Below are positions 1-8,699 of a DNA stretch of 64,000 bases, in pieces. The notes beneath the pieces are model-generated. The model did not search any database and was not told where the DNA came from. It saw only the letters and a list, made by a program, of their open reading frames with translations. Every line of letters starts with the position of its first letter. Position 1 is the stretch's first letter. The DNA comes from Vagococcus zengguangii (GTDB lineage: Bacteria; Bacillota; Bacilli; Lactobacillales; Vagococcaceae). The stretch covers positions 837,001-901,000 of the forward strand of contig NZ_CP039712.1 in assembly GCF_005145005.1 (NCBI RefSeq). Direction: 5' to 3'. Both the position numbers and the translations under genes were made by a program.

Positions 1-258
1 TTAGGGATGGATGAATTATCTGAGGATGAGAAAGTCTTAGTAGGGCGTGCGCGTCGTATTCAATTCTTCTTATCTCAAAACTTCCACGTAGCAGAACAAT
101 TTACAGGTCAACCAGGGTCATATGTTCCGGTTACTGAAACGGTTCGTGGCTTCAAAGAAATCTTAGAAGGTAAACATGATGATTTACCGGAAGAAGCTTT
201 CAGAAGCGTGGGTAGCATCGAAGAAGTAATCGAAAAGGCTGCAAATTTAGGCTACTAG
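1..258 (+). CDS. atpD: ATP synthase F1 subunit beta, C-terminal fragment (5' end outside window)
   Basis: The first 86 codons read as the C-terminal end of the F1 catalytic beta subunit. It has the very conserved stretch [19 protein letters not shown] followed by [18 protein letters not shown], and a typical ending near [13 protein letters not shown]. The frame is open from base 1 and the start codon lies upstream of the window. Beta forms the catalytic alpha3beta3 head with alpha and uses proton motive force for ATP synthesis, or hydrolyses ATP to expel protons in lactic acid bacteria. It is followed after 15 bases by atpC, as in the standard atp operon. Confidence 0.97.
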   Translation, partial: LGMDELSEDEKVLVGRARRIQFFLSQNFHVAEQFTGQPGSYVPVTETVRGFKEILEGKHDDLPEEAFRSVGSIEEVIEKAANLGY

Positions 259-273
259 AAATGGAGTGTTCTT

Positions 274-690
274 ATGAATAAGATGGAAGTACAAGTGGTT
301 ACGCCAAATGGTTTAGTGTTTGACGGTGAGGCAGGGTTTGTACTAGCTGCAACACCTCAAGGACAACTAGGTATCATGGCTAATCACCAACCAATTATTG
401 CACCTCTAAAAATTTCTTCATTAGTGATTAAAGAAGAAAAAGGTGGAGAAGTCATTTCAGAGATAGCAGTCAATGGTGGCATTTTAGAAGTTCGCGATAA
501 CTTAGTTAGTATTTTAGCTAATAGTGCTGAATGTGCTGAAGATATCGATGTTGAACGTGCGGAACGCGCCAAAGAGCGTGCTGAGCAAAGACTAGAACAG
601 GCGAAAGAACACCATGAAACAGATCGTATGAAACGTGCGGAGGTCGCTCTTGCAAGAGCAATCAACCGTATTCATATTTCTAAAAAATAG
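274..690 (+). CDS. atpC: ATP synthase F1 subunit epsilon
   Basis: This 138-residue protein has the epsilon fold order: an N-terminal beta-sandwich (MEVQVVTPNGLVFDGEA, then TPQGQLGIMANHQPIIAPL) and a C-terminal helical hairpin rich in Ala, Glu and Arg (ERAERAKERAEQRLEQAKE). Epsilon is part of the central stalk that couples rotation to catalysis and can inhibit ATP hydrolysis through its C-terminal helices. The ATG follows GGAGTG, 15 bases after atpD. It is the last gene of the atp operon, since a strong hairpin with a T-run follows. Confidence 0.97.
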   Translation: MNKMEVQVVTPNGLVFDGEAGFVLAATPQGQLGIMANHQPIIAPLKISSLVIKEEKGGEVISEIAVNGGILEVRDNLVSILANSAECAEDIDVERAERAKERAEQRLEQAKEHHETDRMKRAEVALARAINRIHISKK

Positions 691-698
691 TATATAAT

Positions 699-730
699 AA
701 AGAGGATGACACTATGTCATCCTCTTTTTT
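699..730 (+). terminator. Rho-independent terminator of the atp operon
   Basis: A near-perfect stem, AAGAGGATGACA against TGTCATCCTCTT, with a 3-base loop is followed by a T-run. It lies 9 bases after the atpC stop. Confidence 0.9.
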
Positions 731-828
731 GATGGCTAATCAAAAAAAGAGTAAGAATTCTCAATATATATATTGAGTAAAATTTGTTTAAGTTTTATGA
801 AAGCTTAACGATGATAGGAGTGTTTACT

Positions 829-1068
829 ATGCAAATATATGGTGTTGAGGCTATAATAAGAGGGATAAGTCATTTCGTTTTTATTTACTTGGCATTTTGG
901 AGCGTGCAATCGTTAAATTACGAAAAGTGGTTTAAAAAAGCCCCAGTTGGTCAAATTCGCGCCTTTTTATTATTATTAGCGATTTGTCTTGGCTTTATTT
1001 CGAGTCACGCGATGTGGGAAATATTTAACTTGTTTTCAAATTTTGCGTATAGTATGATAAATAATTAA
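829..1068 (+). CDS. DUF1146 family small membrane protein
   Basis: This 79-residue protein has two hydrophobic helices, around residues 8-26 and 45-63, separated by a short basic loop (KWFKKAPVGQIR). Family and position fit DUF1146 proteins, which sit between atpC and murA in many Firmicutes. No function is established. I chose the ATG at 829 because AGGAG stands 8 bases upstream of it. An in-frame TTG at 784 would add 15 residues but has no ribosome binding site. Confidence 0.85.
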   Translation: MQIYGVEAIIRGISHFVFIYLAFWSVQSLNYEKWFKKAPVGQIRAFLLLLAICLGFISSHAMWEIFNLFSNFAYSMINN

Positions 1069-1088
1069 TATGAAAATTTACATTAATT

Positions 1089-1117
1089 TTCCTTTTAGTT
1101 TGAAAATATGTTATAAT
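1089..1117 (+). promoter_or_regulatory. Promoter of murA with extended -10
   Basis: TATAAT at 1112-1117 is preceded by TG one base upstream (TGTTATAAT, 1109-1117), an extended -10 element. No good -35 is seen. Confidence 0.6.
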
Positions 1118-1151
1118 ATTAAGGCTTATGAATTTATTTGGAGGGGAAATG

Positions 1152-2456
1152 ATGGAATATATTGTTGTCCAAGGTGGAAATCGTTTAGAGGGTTCAGTTA
1201 AAATTGAAGGCGCAAAAAATGCGGTATTACCTATTTTAGCTGCCACTTTGTTGGGGGAAGAAGGACAAACGACATTAACCAACGTACCGATTTTGTCGGA
1301 CGTTTTTATGATGAATGAATTAATTAATAAATTAAATGCATCAATTAGTTTTAATAAAGAAAAAAATCAAGTAATAGTGGATGCTTCAAACCAATTAGCA
1401 ATTGAAGCACCATATGAGTATGTAAGTAAAATGCGTGCGTCTATCGTGGTAATGGGACCATTATTAGCACGTAATGGCCATGCGCGTGTTGCAATGCCAG
1501 GTGGATGTGCGATTGGTAAACGTCCAATTGACTTGCATTTGAAAGGATTCCAAGCATTAGGGGCTACGATTAACCAAACAGATGGTTACATTGAAGCAAT
1601 AGCTAAAGATGGCTTAAAAGGCGCTTCTATTTATTTAGATTTCCCAAGTGTAGGAGCTACCCAAAACATTATGATGGCAGCTGTAAAAGCTAAAGGAACA
1701 ACTACAATTGAAAATGTTGCAAGAGAACCAGAAATCGTCGATTTAGCCAATGTTTTAAATAAAATGGGTGCTAATATCGTTGGTGCGGGGACTGAGACGA
1801 TTCGAATTGAAGGGGTTGACCGATTAGTTGGGGTTGAACACCGAATTGTTCAGGATAGAATAGAGGCAGGAACCTTTATGGTGGCAGCAGCTATGACACA
1901 AGGTAATGTTTTAATTGAAGAAGCAATTGCCGAGCATAATGGGCCATTAATTTCAAAATTAAAAGAAACAGGTGCAACAATTACAGAAGAAGCAGGCGGT
2001 ATTCGCGTTGTGGGTCCTAAGGTAATTAAATCAACGGACATTATGACATTGCCACACCCAGGATTCCCAACAGATATGCAAGCGCAAATGAGTGCATTGC
2101 AAGTTATCGCAGAAGGCACAAGTGTTTTATCAGAAACAGTCTTTGAAAATCGTTTCCAACATTTAATGGAAATGAACCGTATGGGAGCTAAATTTAAAAT
2201 TGATCAAAACGTGGCACATATTTACGGTCATGCTAAATTAATGGGCGCAGAAGTTTCAGCTACAGATTTACGTGCGGCAGCTGCATTGATTTTAGCAGGT
2301 TTAGTGGCTGAGGGATCAACTAAAGTTACACATTTAGAATATTTAGATCGCGGTTACTATGATTTTCATGGTAAACTAGCTAAGTTAGGCGCTAATATTG
2401 AGCGTCTTGATGACTCAGTTGAAGTCAAAGAAGTAAGTGAAACTCTAGTAAAGTAA
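1152..2456 (+). CDS. murA: UDP-N-acetylglucosamine 1-carboxyvinyltransferase
   Basis: MurA transfers enolpyruvate from PEP to UDP-GlcNAc, the first committed step of peptidoglycan synthesis in the cytosol. The 434-residue protein has the start [21 protein letters not shown], with Lys and Asn contacting substrate. The active-site loop [14 protein letters not shown] carries Cys119, the fosfomycin target. A conserved [11 protein letters not shown] segment lies near the C-terminus. The start at 1152 lies 5 bases after GGAGGGG. ATG at 1149 is adjacent, and an in-frame ATG at 1128 precedes the ribosome binding site and is less likely. It follows DUF1146 and precedes epuA, the usual lactic acid bacterial order. 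Confidence 0.97.
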   Translation: MEYIVVQGGNRLEGSVKIEGAKNAVLPILAATLLGEEGQTTLTNVPILSDVFMMNELINKLNASISFNKEKNQVIVDASNQLAIEAPYEYVSKMRASIVVMGPLLARNGHARVAMPGGCAIGKRPIDLHLKGFQALGATINQTDGYIEAIAKDGLKGASIYLDFPSVGATQNIMMAAVKAKGTTTIENVAREPEIVDLANVLNKMGANIVGAGTETIRIEGVDRLVGVEHRIVQDRIEAGTFMVAAAMTQGNVLIEEAIAEHNGPLISKLKETGATITEEAGGIRVVGPKVIKSTDIMTLPHPGFPTDMQAQMSALQVIAEGTSVLSETVFENRFQHLMEMNRMGAKFKIDQNVAHIYGHAKLMGAEVSATDLRAAAALILAGLVAEGSTKVTHLEYLDRGYYDFHGKLAKLGANIERLDDSVEVKEVSETLVK

Positions 2457-2465
2457 GGTGATGAA

Positions 2466-2654
2466 ATGTCTCTATCAAAAAAATACATTATTACCCAATT
2501 AATTAAAGTAATAATTTTTCTCGTGTTGTTTATCGCATTATTTTATATCGGTCTAATGATTGGTTACGGCGTAATTGGCGATGGCAATCCAACAGAAGTT
2601 TTTGGAAAAGATGTTTGGCAATACTTGATTAGTATCTTGGGTACTAATCGTTAA
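2466..2654 (+). CDS. epuA: EpuA-like small membrane protein (annotated in databases as RNA polymerase subunit beta family)
   Basis: This 62-residue protein has one strong transmembrane segment (residues about 11-33) and a short extracellular tail (GDGNPTEVFGKDVWQYL). Length, architecture and position after murA match the EpuA family (Pfam 11772), whose misleading database name refers to RNA polymerase beta. Its function is not established; in pneumococcus epuA adjoins endA. The ribosome binding site AAGGTGATG overlaps the murA stop, so the two genes are probably translationally coupled. Confidence 0.8.
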   Translation: MSLSKKYIITQLIKVIIFLVLFIALFYIGLMIGYGVIGDGNPTEVFGKDVWQYLISILGTNR

Positions 2655-2674
2655 GAAAAAGAGTTTGAATAGTT

Positions 2675-2709
2675 AAAGAGGGCGTGACAAATGGTCAACG
2701 TCCTCTTTG
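2675..2709 (+). terminator. Probable terminator or attenuator after epuA
   Basis: The inverted repeat AAAGAGGGCGTGAC / GTCAACGTCCTCTTT has one mismatch and one bulge. The following T-run is weak (TTTGTGTCTT), so termination may be partial and yidD may be read through. Confidence 0.6.
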
Positions 2710-2730
2710 TGTCTTAAGGTAGGTATTAAA

Positions 2731-3012
2731 GTGAAAAGAATATTAATAAACATAGTACGTTTGTATCAGAAATATATTTCAGCTGGAACACCTCGTTCTT
2801 GTCGGTATCATCCAACGTGTTCTGCTTATATGATAGATGCGATTACTTATCATGGTGCGTTTAAAGGTACGGTAATGGGTGTCGGTCGTATTTGTCGATG
2901 TCATCCTTTTATTAAAGGTGGTATTGACTATGTACCAAAAAAATTTACGCTGAGACGGAATAAAAATGAAGAGTATCCGGGGCCTTATACAATTAAAAAG
3001 CAACATAACTAA
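2731..3012 (+). CDS. yidD: Membrane protein insertion efficiency factor YidD
   Basis: This 93-residue protein carries the YidD hallmarks. An amphipathic N-terminal helix ([15 protein letters not shown]) is followed by the conserved Cys and Pro core [15 protein letters not shown], then [12 protein letters not shown]. YidD helps the YidC insertase place proteins in the cytoplasmic membrane. The GTG start at 2731 follows AAGGTAGG with a 7-base spacer; the open frame extends upstream into the preceding hairpin without a ribosome binding site. It is the last core gene before the glycan island. Confidence 0.93.
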   Translation: MKRILINIVRLYQKYISAGTPRSCRYHPTCSAYMIDAITYHGAFKGTVMGVGRICRCHPFIKGGIDYVPKKFTLRRNKNEEYPGPYTIKKQHN

Positions 3013-3075
3013 TAGCTTTAAGCTTAACTAATGGATGTAAATTCATAGAGGCTTAGAGTTTTTTGTTTATATTTA

Positions 3076-3089
3076 TGAAAGCGCTATTT
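3076..3089 (+). promoter_or_regulatory. cre-like CcpA site 1 upstream of GH29-A1
   Basis: TGAAAGCGCTATTT matches the consensus TGWAANCGNTNWCA at 12 of 14 positions. It lies in the 228-base space between yidD and the first island gene and is followed directly by ACATATTGTGTAC, of which ACATATTGT recurs at 3175-3183. Confidence 0.55.
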
Positions 3090-3193
3090 AACATATTGTG
3101 TACTAGACTTCAGAAAGTTTATTCTAGCAGTATAGTTTGCTAATAGGTCTCGTTTATACTAGAGGGTTAATTCCACATATTGTTAACTATAAA

Positions 3194-3207
3194 AGAAAGC
3201 GCTATTA
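3194..3207 (+). promoter_or_regulatory. cre-like CcpA site 2 upstream of GH29-A1
   Basis: AGAAAGCGCTATTA matches the cre consensus at 12 of 14 positions and shares GAAAGCGCTATT with the site at 3076. It sits 33 bases before the start codon at 3241, a position expected to block transcription initiation or early elongation. I could not assign a convincing -35/-10 pair. Confidence 0.6.
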
Positions 3208-3240
3208 TTTTGTTATCAACTATAATTAGAGGTGAAAACT

Positions 3241-4608
3241 ATGTCAGACAAAATTAGGGGAGATATCGAGGAAGCAAAACTTGATCAGTCCCAAGAGAAT
3301 CAAATTTTTCCAGAAACAGAGATGTTAAAAGAGCGTTTAGAATGGTTTCAAGATTTAAAATTAGGGGTCATTATGCACTGGGGGTTATATGCTGAAGCGG
3401 GCATTGTGGAGTCATGGCAATTATCAGAGTTAGATGAATGGGCTCGCGAACCAGTTGCCTGGCGTGATGATGTAAAAACATTACAGAAAGATTATTGGAA
3501 TTTAATTGAATCATTTAACCCTGTTAATTTCAATGCAAAAAAATGGGCGAAAACAATCAAAGCAGCAGGGTTTAAATATTTAATTTTCACTACTAAACAT
3601 CATGATGGTTTTAACATGTATGACACACAATTTTCAGATTATAAAATTACAAGCGAACGCTCACCATTTGCAAAAGATGAACGTAGCGACTTGTTAAAAG
3701 AAATTTTTGATGCAGCGCGTGAAGAAGGGTTAGCTGTGGGGGCGTACTATTCTAAGGCTGACTGGTACTCGGAGTATTATTGGGAAAAAAATGATACACC
3801 AAAAGGTCGTCGCACGAGCTATAACACAGCAGAAAAACCAGAATTATGGCAAAAGTATGTTGAATTTGTTCATAATCAATTAAATGAAATTACGTCAAAT
3901 TATGGCAAAATTGACTTACTTTGGTTAGACGGTGGTTGGTGTGGTCATGCACCAGAAGATTTACAAATGGACGTACTAGTCGAAAAATTAAGACAAAATC
4001 AACCAGAATTAATTGTTGTTGATCGTATGATGGGAGGACGTCATGAAAACTATGTTACGCCAGAAAGGAAAATTCCTTCTCTAGATGAAATTCCAACAAA
4101 ACCTTGGGAAAGTAATGTTCCGTTTGGGCATGATTGGGGATATGTGCCAACTGATGAATTTAAATCTGATGAGGAAATTTATGCCCTAATGATTGATGTT
4201 GTTACAAAAGGCGGGAATGTGATTTTTGGATTAGGACCTAAGCCAGATGGTACCTTTACTGCTGAAGAAGAAGCGATTATGAGTGCCATGGGAAATTGGT
4301 TATCTAAGAACGGTGAAGCGGTATATGGCACACGTATTGTTGAAGGTATTCCAGAACTAAATGGCTGGCGTATGACTCAAAATGAAGAAGCATACTATTT
4401 AATTCCATTAAGCTTAAAACAAGTCATGCCAGAACGTATCACTATACCTAAAGAACTACTGACTAAACCATTAGCCCTTGAAGGTGAAGTATTAACTGGG
4501 GAACAAATGATTGAGGTGATGGAAGAGACAGAATACTATCAAGTGATGTTAGCTAGTAAAAAACATGACACCATGGAAAATTTTGTGATCAAATTAAAGA
4601 AAAAATAA
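3241..4608 (+). CDS. GH29 alpha-L-fucosidase (A1)
   Basis: Predicted to remove terminal alpha-L-fucose from imported oligosaccharides in the cytosol. The 455-residue protein starts its (beta/alpha)8 domain at WFQDLKLGVIMHWGLYA. It has the family motif FTTKHHDGFNMYDTQFSDY and the nucleophile segment KIDLLWLDGGW with Asp230. No signal peptide is present. The start at 3241 follows AGAGGTG; an in-frame GTG at 3232 lies within that site. It heads an operon with a binding protein and a ROK kinase. Linkage specificity (alpha-1,2/3/4/6) cannot be read from sequence. Confidence 0.9.
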   Translation: MSDKIRGDIEEAKLDQSQENQIFPETEMLKERLEWFQDLKLGVIMHWGLYAEAGIVESWQLSELDEWAREPVAWRDDVKTLQKDYWNLIESFNPVNFNAKKWAKTIKAAGFKYLIFTTKHHDGFNMYDTQFSDYKITSERSPFAKDERSDLLKEIFDAAREEGLAVGAYYSKADWYSEYYWEKNDTPKGRRTSYNTAEKPELWQKYVEFVHNQLNEITSNYGKIDLLWLDGGWCGHAPEDLQMDVLVEKLRQNQPELIVVDRMMGGRHENYVTPERKIPSLDEIPTKPWESNVPFGHDWGYVPTDEFKSDEEIYALMIDVVTKGGNVIFGLGPKPDGTFTAEEEAIMSAMGNWLSKNGEAVYGTRIVEGIPELNGWRMTQNEEAYYLIPLSLKQVMPERITIPKELLTKPLALEGEVLTGEQMIEVMEETEYYQVMLASKKHDTMENFVIKLKKK

Positions 4609-4667
4609 TTGTTGGGGAAAAGTTGAGTAAGTGAAGCATCATCATTAAGTTAAGGATGGGGATTAGA

Positions 4668-6305
4668 ATGAAAAAGAAGCAACTAATATTAATGTTTTCA
4701 AGTATCATTTTAGGCACACTCGTTTTATCTGGATGTGGAAAATCATCTAACAATAAAGAAAAGAGCAAAGAAACACTAGAAGTTACTTCTAAAGGATTTC
4801 CGATTGTTAAAGAAGAGACAACGTTTTCAATGATGGGACCGAATGTTGGAGTTGCTGAATGGAAAGATATGCCATTTTTCCAAGACTATGCAGAAAAAAC
4901 TGGTATTAATTGGACATTCACAACACCTCCTAATGCCGATTTTTCTACTAAATTGAATTTAGCGTTAGCTAGCGGGGATTTACCAGATGTAATTTTTGCG
5001 GCAAGTTCCAATAATTTAACGGCTTCAATGGAAATGGAGTACGGAGGTCAAGGTACCTTGATTCCTCTAGAAAGCTTAATTGACGAATATATGCCTAACT
5101 TATCTAAGTTAATGGATGAGAATGAGAATATTCGCAAATCTTTAACAACGCCTGACGGACATATTTATTCGTTACCAGCGATTCAAACGCGTTCGACTTC
5201 TATTTGGCCAAGATGGCCGATGTGGTACAACGGTGAGTGGCTAGAAGCATTGAATGTCAAAGAACGACCAAAGACAACTGATGAATTTTATGATTTATTA
5301 GTTCGCATGCGAGATGAGGACCCAAATGGAAATGGAAAGAAAGATGAGATTCCGTTAGTCGATGTCCAGCTTGATAATTCACGTCCATGGTTAATGGCGG
5401 CCTTTGGTTTGACAGAATTAGGTATTGAAAATATGGATGGGAAAGCCGTTTATACACCAATTACCGAAAATTATAAAGCTTTTTTAGAATATATGCATAA
5501 GCTTTATACAGAAGGATTGTTAGACCCAGAAACTTATAGTCAGGCTCAAGAGCAAGTCAAAGCTAAAGGTCAAAATGATCGTTTAGGTGTTTTCCAAGAC
5601 TATTATTCATATTTTACGGTTGGAACTAGCGAAGCTGATGGATTAAAACATCCAATGTTTGCGCCACTTACTTCGGACTATTCGGAAGAACCTGTCGTGC
5701 CTATAGCTTCAGGAATGCAGCGTTCAACCTTGTCGATTACTAGTAAAGCTGAAAGTCCCGAAGCAATCGCACGATGGGCAGATTACTTCTATAGTGAAGA
5801 AGGTGCTTTTTATATGAATTTTGGTCCAGAAAATAGTTTTTGGAAATTTGAGACCAATGACGAAGGCAAGCAAGTTAGAGTGTATACCGATGAAGTTAAT
5901 TTAGAAAATACAGAAGACACACGCGGTACTATTACACCAGCTTATGGTATTGCCGTACCAACCATTGATACTGACTGGCCAGAAGATTATCAAATTAGAA
6001 CAGATAAAAATCAGGAAATTGATACGACCTTTAATGATTTTATGACTTCTGAAACAGAAACAAAAATTGCGCCTTATGGAAAAATTCCTTTCCCATTAGT
6101 CTATATGACTGATGAGGAGAATGAAGTGATTAAAGAGGTTAAAACTGATTTATCAACGTACCTTGAACAAATGGAAGCTAAATTTATCACTGGAGTTAAA
6201 CCATTATCAGAATGGTATGAGTATGTTGAAACAACAAAATCAATGGGCTTAGATAAATATGTCGAAGTTTATCAAAGTGCATTGGATTGTTACAACAATT
6301 CATAA
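4668..6305 (+). CDS. ABC transporter solute-binding lipoprotein SBP1 (no adjacent permease)
   Basis: A 545-residue extracellular oligosaccharide-binding lipoprotein. A lysine-rich start and hydrophobic segment end in the lipobox LVLSGC, with Cys23 as the lipidation site. It has the large family-1 binding-protein fold seen in LplA- and AlgQ-like proteins, including a calcium-loop-like motif DEDPNGNGKKDE near residue 216. It is clearly paralogous to the proteins at 13303 and 17059, sharing for example TTDEFYDLLVRMRDEDPNGNG. Unlike those it has no permease genes beside it, so it probably docks to a permease pair encoded elsewhere in the island. Start 4668 follows AAGGATGGGGA. Confidence 0.9.
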   Translation: MKKKQLILMFSSIILGTLVLSGCGKSSNNKEKSKETLEVTSKGFPIVKEETTFSMMGPNVGVAEWKDMPFFQDYAEKTGINWTFTTPPNADFSTKLNLALASGDLPDVIFAASSNNLTASMEMEYGGQGTLIPLESLIDEYMPNLSKLMDENENIRKSLTTPDGHIYSLPAIQTRSTSIWPRWPMWYNGEWLEALNVKERPKTTDEFYDLLVRMRDEDPNGNGKKDEIPLVDVQLDNSRPWLMAAFGLTELGIENMDGKAVYTPITENYKAFLEYMHKLYTEGLLDPETYSQAQEQVKAKGQNDRLGVFQDYYSYFTVGTSEADGLKHPMFAPLTSDYSEEPVVPIASGMQRSTLSITSKAESPEAIARWADYFYSEEGAFYMNFGPENSFWKFETNDEGKQVRVYTDEVNLENTEDTRGTITPAYGIAVPTIDTDWPEDYQIRTDKNQEIDTTFNDFMTSETETKIAPYGKIPFPLVYMTDEENEVIKEVKTDLSTYLEQMEAKFITGVKPLSEWYEYVETTKSMGLDKYVEVYQSALDCYNNS

Positions 6306-6317
6306 GAAGTAAATATT

Positions 6318-6347
6318 AATCTAGAGGATAACACCTCTAGATTTTTT
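6318..6347 (+). terminator. Terminator or attenuator between SBP1 and ROK kinase 1
   Basis: A perfect stem AATCTAGAGG / CCTCTAGATT with a 6-base loop and T-run lies just before the ribosome binding site of the next gene. It probably lowers kinase expression relative to the binding protein. Confidence 0.85.
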
Positions 6348-6365
6348 GATAGGAGGATTTTCAGT

Positions 6366-7262
6366 ATGAAACTAGTCTTAATAGACATCGGTGGCACATC
6401 GGTCAAAACAACAATGGCCAATGAATTAGGAAACTTAGGTGAGGTAACAAGTTTTTTAACACCTCGAGCAGACTATAGACAAATGTTCAGCTTGCTTACA
6501 GAGCATCTTGAACAACATTATGCGATGGATGAGATAGAAGGCATTGCGATTTCTTCGATGGGAATCGCTCGTGGAGATGATACGATTGGTTGGCGTAGTC
6601 CCATTTATGAGGCGTTTGGCACGACGTTAGTGCCCGAACTGACTAATTATTATCAAGTGCCGGTCACTATCGAAAATGATGGCAATTGTGCGGCACTTTG
6701 TGAGTATTGGTTAGGCAACGCTCAAAACTGTTCTTCTTTTGCGACAATTGTCTTTGGGACGTCAATCGGTGGTGCGATTATTATGGATGGCAAAGTGATT
6801 CGAGGGGCTAATCGTTTAGCAGGTGAATTTGGTTATTTCATTGAAAAAGATCCGGAGAAGCAATATGAAATATGGAGTATTAGTGGTTCAACGGTCGCTT
6901 TAGTTAACAAAGTCAAGCAAGCGAATCCTCAGCTAGAAATGGCAGAATTAGATGGAAAAGTAATCATGGAATTAGTGAGCCAACAATCACCACTAGTTAT
7001 GCCACATTATGAAGTGTTTATTGAACAATTAGCCATGAACATTTATAATTTACAATATATTTTAGACCCAGAAAAAATATTAATTGGCGGTGGCATTAGT
7101 GCAAGCCAGCAATTTATTGATGACACGAATCAAAAGTTACAAGAATTAACTGCTGCGATTCCTTCAAATGTCATTGAATTAGCGATTGAGCCATGTCAGT
7201 TTGGTAATGATGCGAACTTGTTAGGAGCGCTATATTGTTGGCTTGAAAAGTATGGAAATTAG
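6366..7262 (+). CDS. ROK family sugar kinase 1 (zinc-motif-less type)
   Basis: A 298-residue ROK protein with the phosphate-binding motif DIGGT (residues 7-11) and IENDGNCAALCEYWLGNA, typical for sugar contact. It ends with QFGNDANLLGA. The Cys-rich zinc motif of many ROK kinases (CxCGxxGC) is absent. In this it resembles the kinase at 58626 and BglK-like enzymes. There is no DNA-binding domain, so it is an enzyme and not a repressor. A sugar released by the island hydrolases (Man, GlcNAc or Gal) is the likely substrate; which one is not decidable here. Confidence 0.85.
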   Translation: MKLVLIDIGGTSVKTTMANELGNLGEVTSFLTPRADYRQMFSLLTEHLEQHYAMDEIEGIAISSMGIARGDDTIGWRSPIYEAFGTTLVPELTNYYQVPVTIENDGNCAALCEYWLGNAQNCSSFATIVFGTSIGGAIIMDGKVIRGANRLAGEFGYFIEKDPEKQYEIWSISGSTVALVNKVKQANPQLEMAELDGKVIMELVSQQSPLVMPHYEVFIEQLAMNIYNLQYILDPEKILIGGGISASQQFIDDTNQKLQELTAAIPSNVIELAIEPCQFGNDANLLGALYCWLEKYGN

Positions 7263-7297
7263 GTAGCGTTCATCATTCATAATAATTATAGAAATAA

Positions 7298-7341
7298 TAA
7301 AGCCTTGATAAAGTCGTAAGACTCAATCAAGGCTCTTTGTT
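7298..7341. terminator. Bidirectional terminator between ROK kinase 1 and GH29-A2
   Basis: AAAGCCTTGAT / AATCAAGGCTCTTT forms a stem with a 13-14 base loop, A-rich on the left and T-rich on the right. It lies between convergent genes. Confidence 0.8.
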
Positions 7342-7392
7342 TATAGCAAGGTAAAGTTTATTATGCTGATTTTAGGGGGCAGCTCTTTACCA

Positions 7393-8694
7393 TTAAGCTT
7401 TTAAGAAAATTTCGATCACAGGTACATCAAAGGTAGTTGGTTTAACCGTTGGTAGTAACAAGACGATATCATCAGGTGAGATTTTTGTTTCAGTGCTTGT
7501 GATAACTTCTTCAGGATCAAATGTTCTAAACTTGATTTCAGAGGCATCATGCAGGAATTGAACGTAGTCTACTTTACCGGCTAAACCTTTCAAATGAATG
7601 TGTGTATATGGCCATGAATAGACGTGTAAGTATAAACGATTACCATTTTGAGTATAACGACAATCAATTGGATCAACAAAATAAGATGCGCCACAGCCAA
7701 TAATCGAACGACTATGATAGGTCATCCACTCTTTGAAGTAATGTAGGACTTCTTTCGTTTCATTTGTAATAATGCCACGTGCGGTCGGTCCAATATTCAT
7801 CAAGTAGTTGCCGTTTTTTGAGACAGTGTCAATCATCATTTTTAATAATAATTCTTTTGATTTCCATTCATAATTATCACGGTCATAACCCCAAGTACCA
7901 TACATGGTTTGACACGCTTCCCATAAGACTGGCATGCCATCTTGAGTGAGAGGCTCCTGTGGTTGGTACTGTTCAGGCGTAATAACCCCACGATCTAAAT
8001 TTAAACGATCATTAATGATTAAGTGTGGCTGTAAGTCAAAGCATAATTGTTCTAGTTTCTCGCTGTCCCAATCGTTTTTACCTTTACCTTTTGACCAACC
8101 CCAGTCACGATGAGGATAGGAGAAGTCAAACCACATATAATCAATTTTGCCGTAATTACTTAATAACTCTGTTACTTGATTGCGTAAATATTGTTGATAA
8201 TTGGCCATTTTGCGTTCACTATTTTTTTCACGTTCCACTAAGTTGTCGCGTGCAGGGTGTAGACCGTCGACAATGAAGTCGGGATGATGCCAGTCAATGA
8301 CTGAATGATACAAGCCAATTTTTAAACCGTATTTCCTTAAAGCTGGTAATAATTCAGCTAATAAATCACGTTTAAACTCCGTGTTGGTAATTTTGTAATC
8401 CGTATACTGAGAATCCCATAATGCAAAGCCTTCGTGATGTTTAGTGGTGAACACAACATATTTCACACCTGTTTCATAAGCTTGTTTGGCCCACTCATCG
8501 GCATCAAATAAGTCAGGATTAAAGTAATCAAAGTATTTTTTATAGTCATCTTTTTCAATTTGTTCAGTTGTCATGTACCATTCGTGGCGAGCTCCAACTG
8601 AGAATAGACCAAAATGGATGAATAAACCAAAACGATCATGTTCAAACCATTCGGTGCTTGGAAAGTTATCGGGCCAATTATAGTAAGTTGTCAT
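7393..8694 (-). CDS. GH29 alpha-L-fucosidase (A2)
   Basis: A second cytosolic GH29 enzyme of 433 residues. It has the N-terminal signature WFEHDRFGLFIHFGLFSVGA, the motif FTTKHHEGFALWDSQYTDY, and the nucleophile in KIDYMWFDFSYPHRD (Asp190). It is clearly different from the first fucosidase, so a different linkage is plausible. The ATG at 8694 follows GGAGTG by 6 bases; that site also contains the stop of the upstream gene. It is the last gene of a three-gene minus-strand operon with GH20. Confidence 0.9.
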   Translation of the reverse strand: MTTYYNWPDNFPSTEWFEHDRFGLFIHFGLFSVGARHEWYMTTEQIEKDDYKKYFDYFNPDLFDADEWAKQAYETGVKYVVFTTKHHEGFALWDSQYTDYKITNTEFKRDLLAELLPALRKYGLKIGLYHSVIDWHHPDFIVDGLHPARDNLVEREKNSERKMANYQQYLRNQVTELLSNYGKIDYMWFDFSYPHRDWGWSKGKGKNDWDSEKLEQLCFDLQPHLIINDRLNLDRGVITPEQYQPQEPLTQDGMPVLWEACQTMYGTWGYDRDNYEWKSKELLLKMMIDTVSKNGNYLMNIGPTARGIITNETKEVLHYFKEWMTYHSRSIIGCGASYFVDPIDCRYTQNGNRLYLHVYSWPYTHIHLKGLAGKVDYVQFLHDASEIKFRTFDPEEVITSTETKISPDDIVLLLPTVKPTTFDVPVIEIFLKA

Positions 8695-8699
8695 TTTTA

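Noticed and set aside
384-665. Antisense open frame of 93 codons within atpC
   Set aside because: It is a shadow of a strongly supported gene, is rich in Ser/Ala/Arg from codon mirroring, and has no ribosome binding site or family likeness.
2466-2654. RNA polymerase beta subunit fragment
   Set aside because: A 62-residue single-pass membrane protein cannot be RNA polymerase; the database family name is misleading.
6366-7262. ROK protein as a NagC/XylR-type repressor
   Set aside because: The protein starts directly with the kinase motif DIGGT and has no N-terminal helix-turn-helix.
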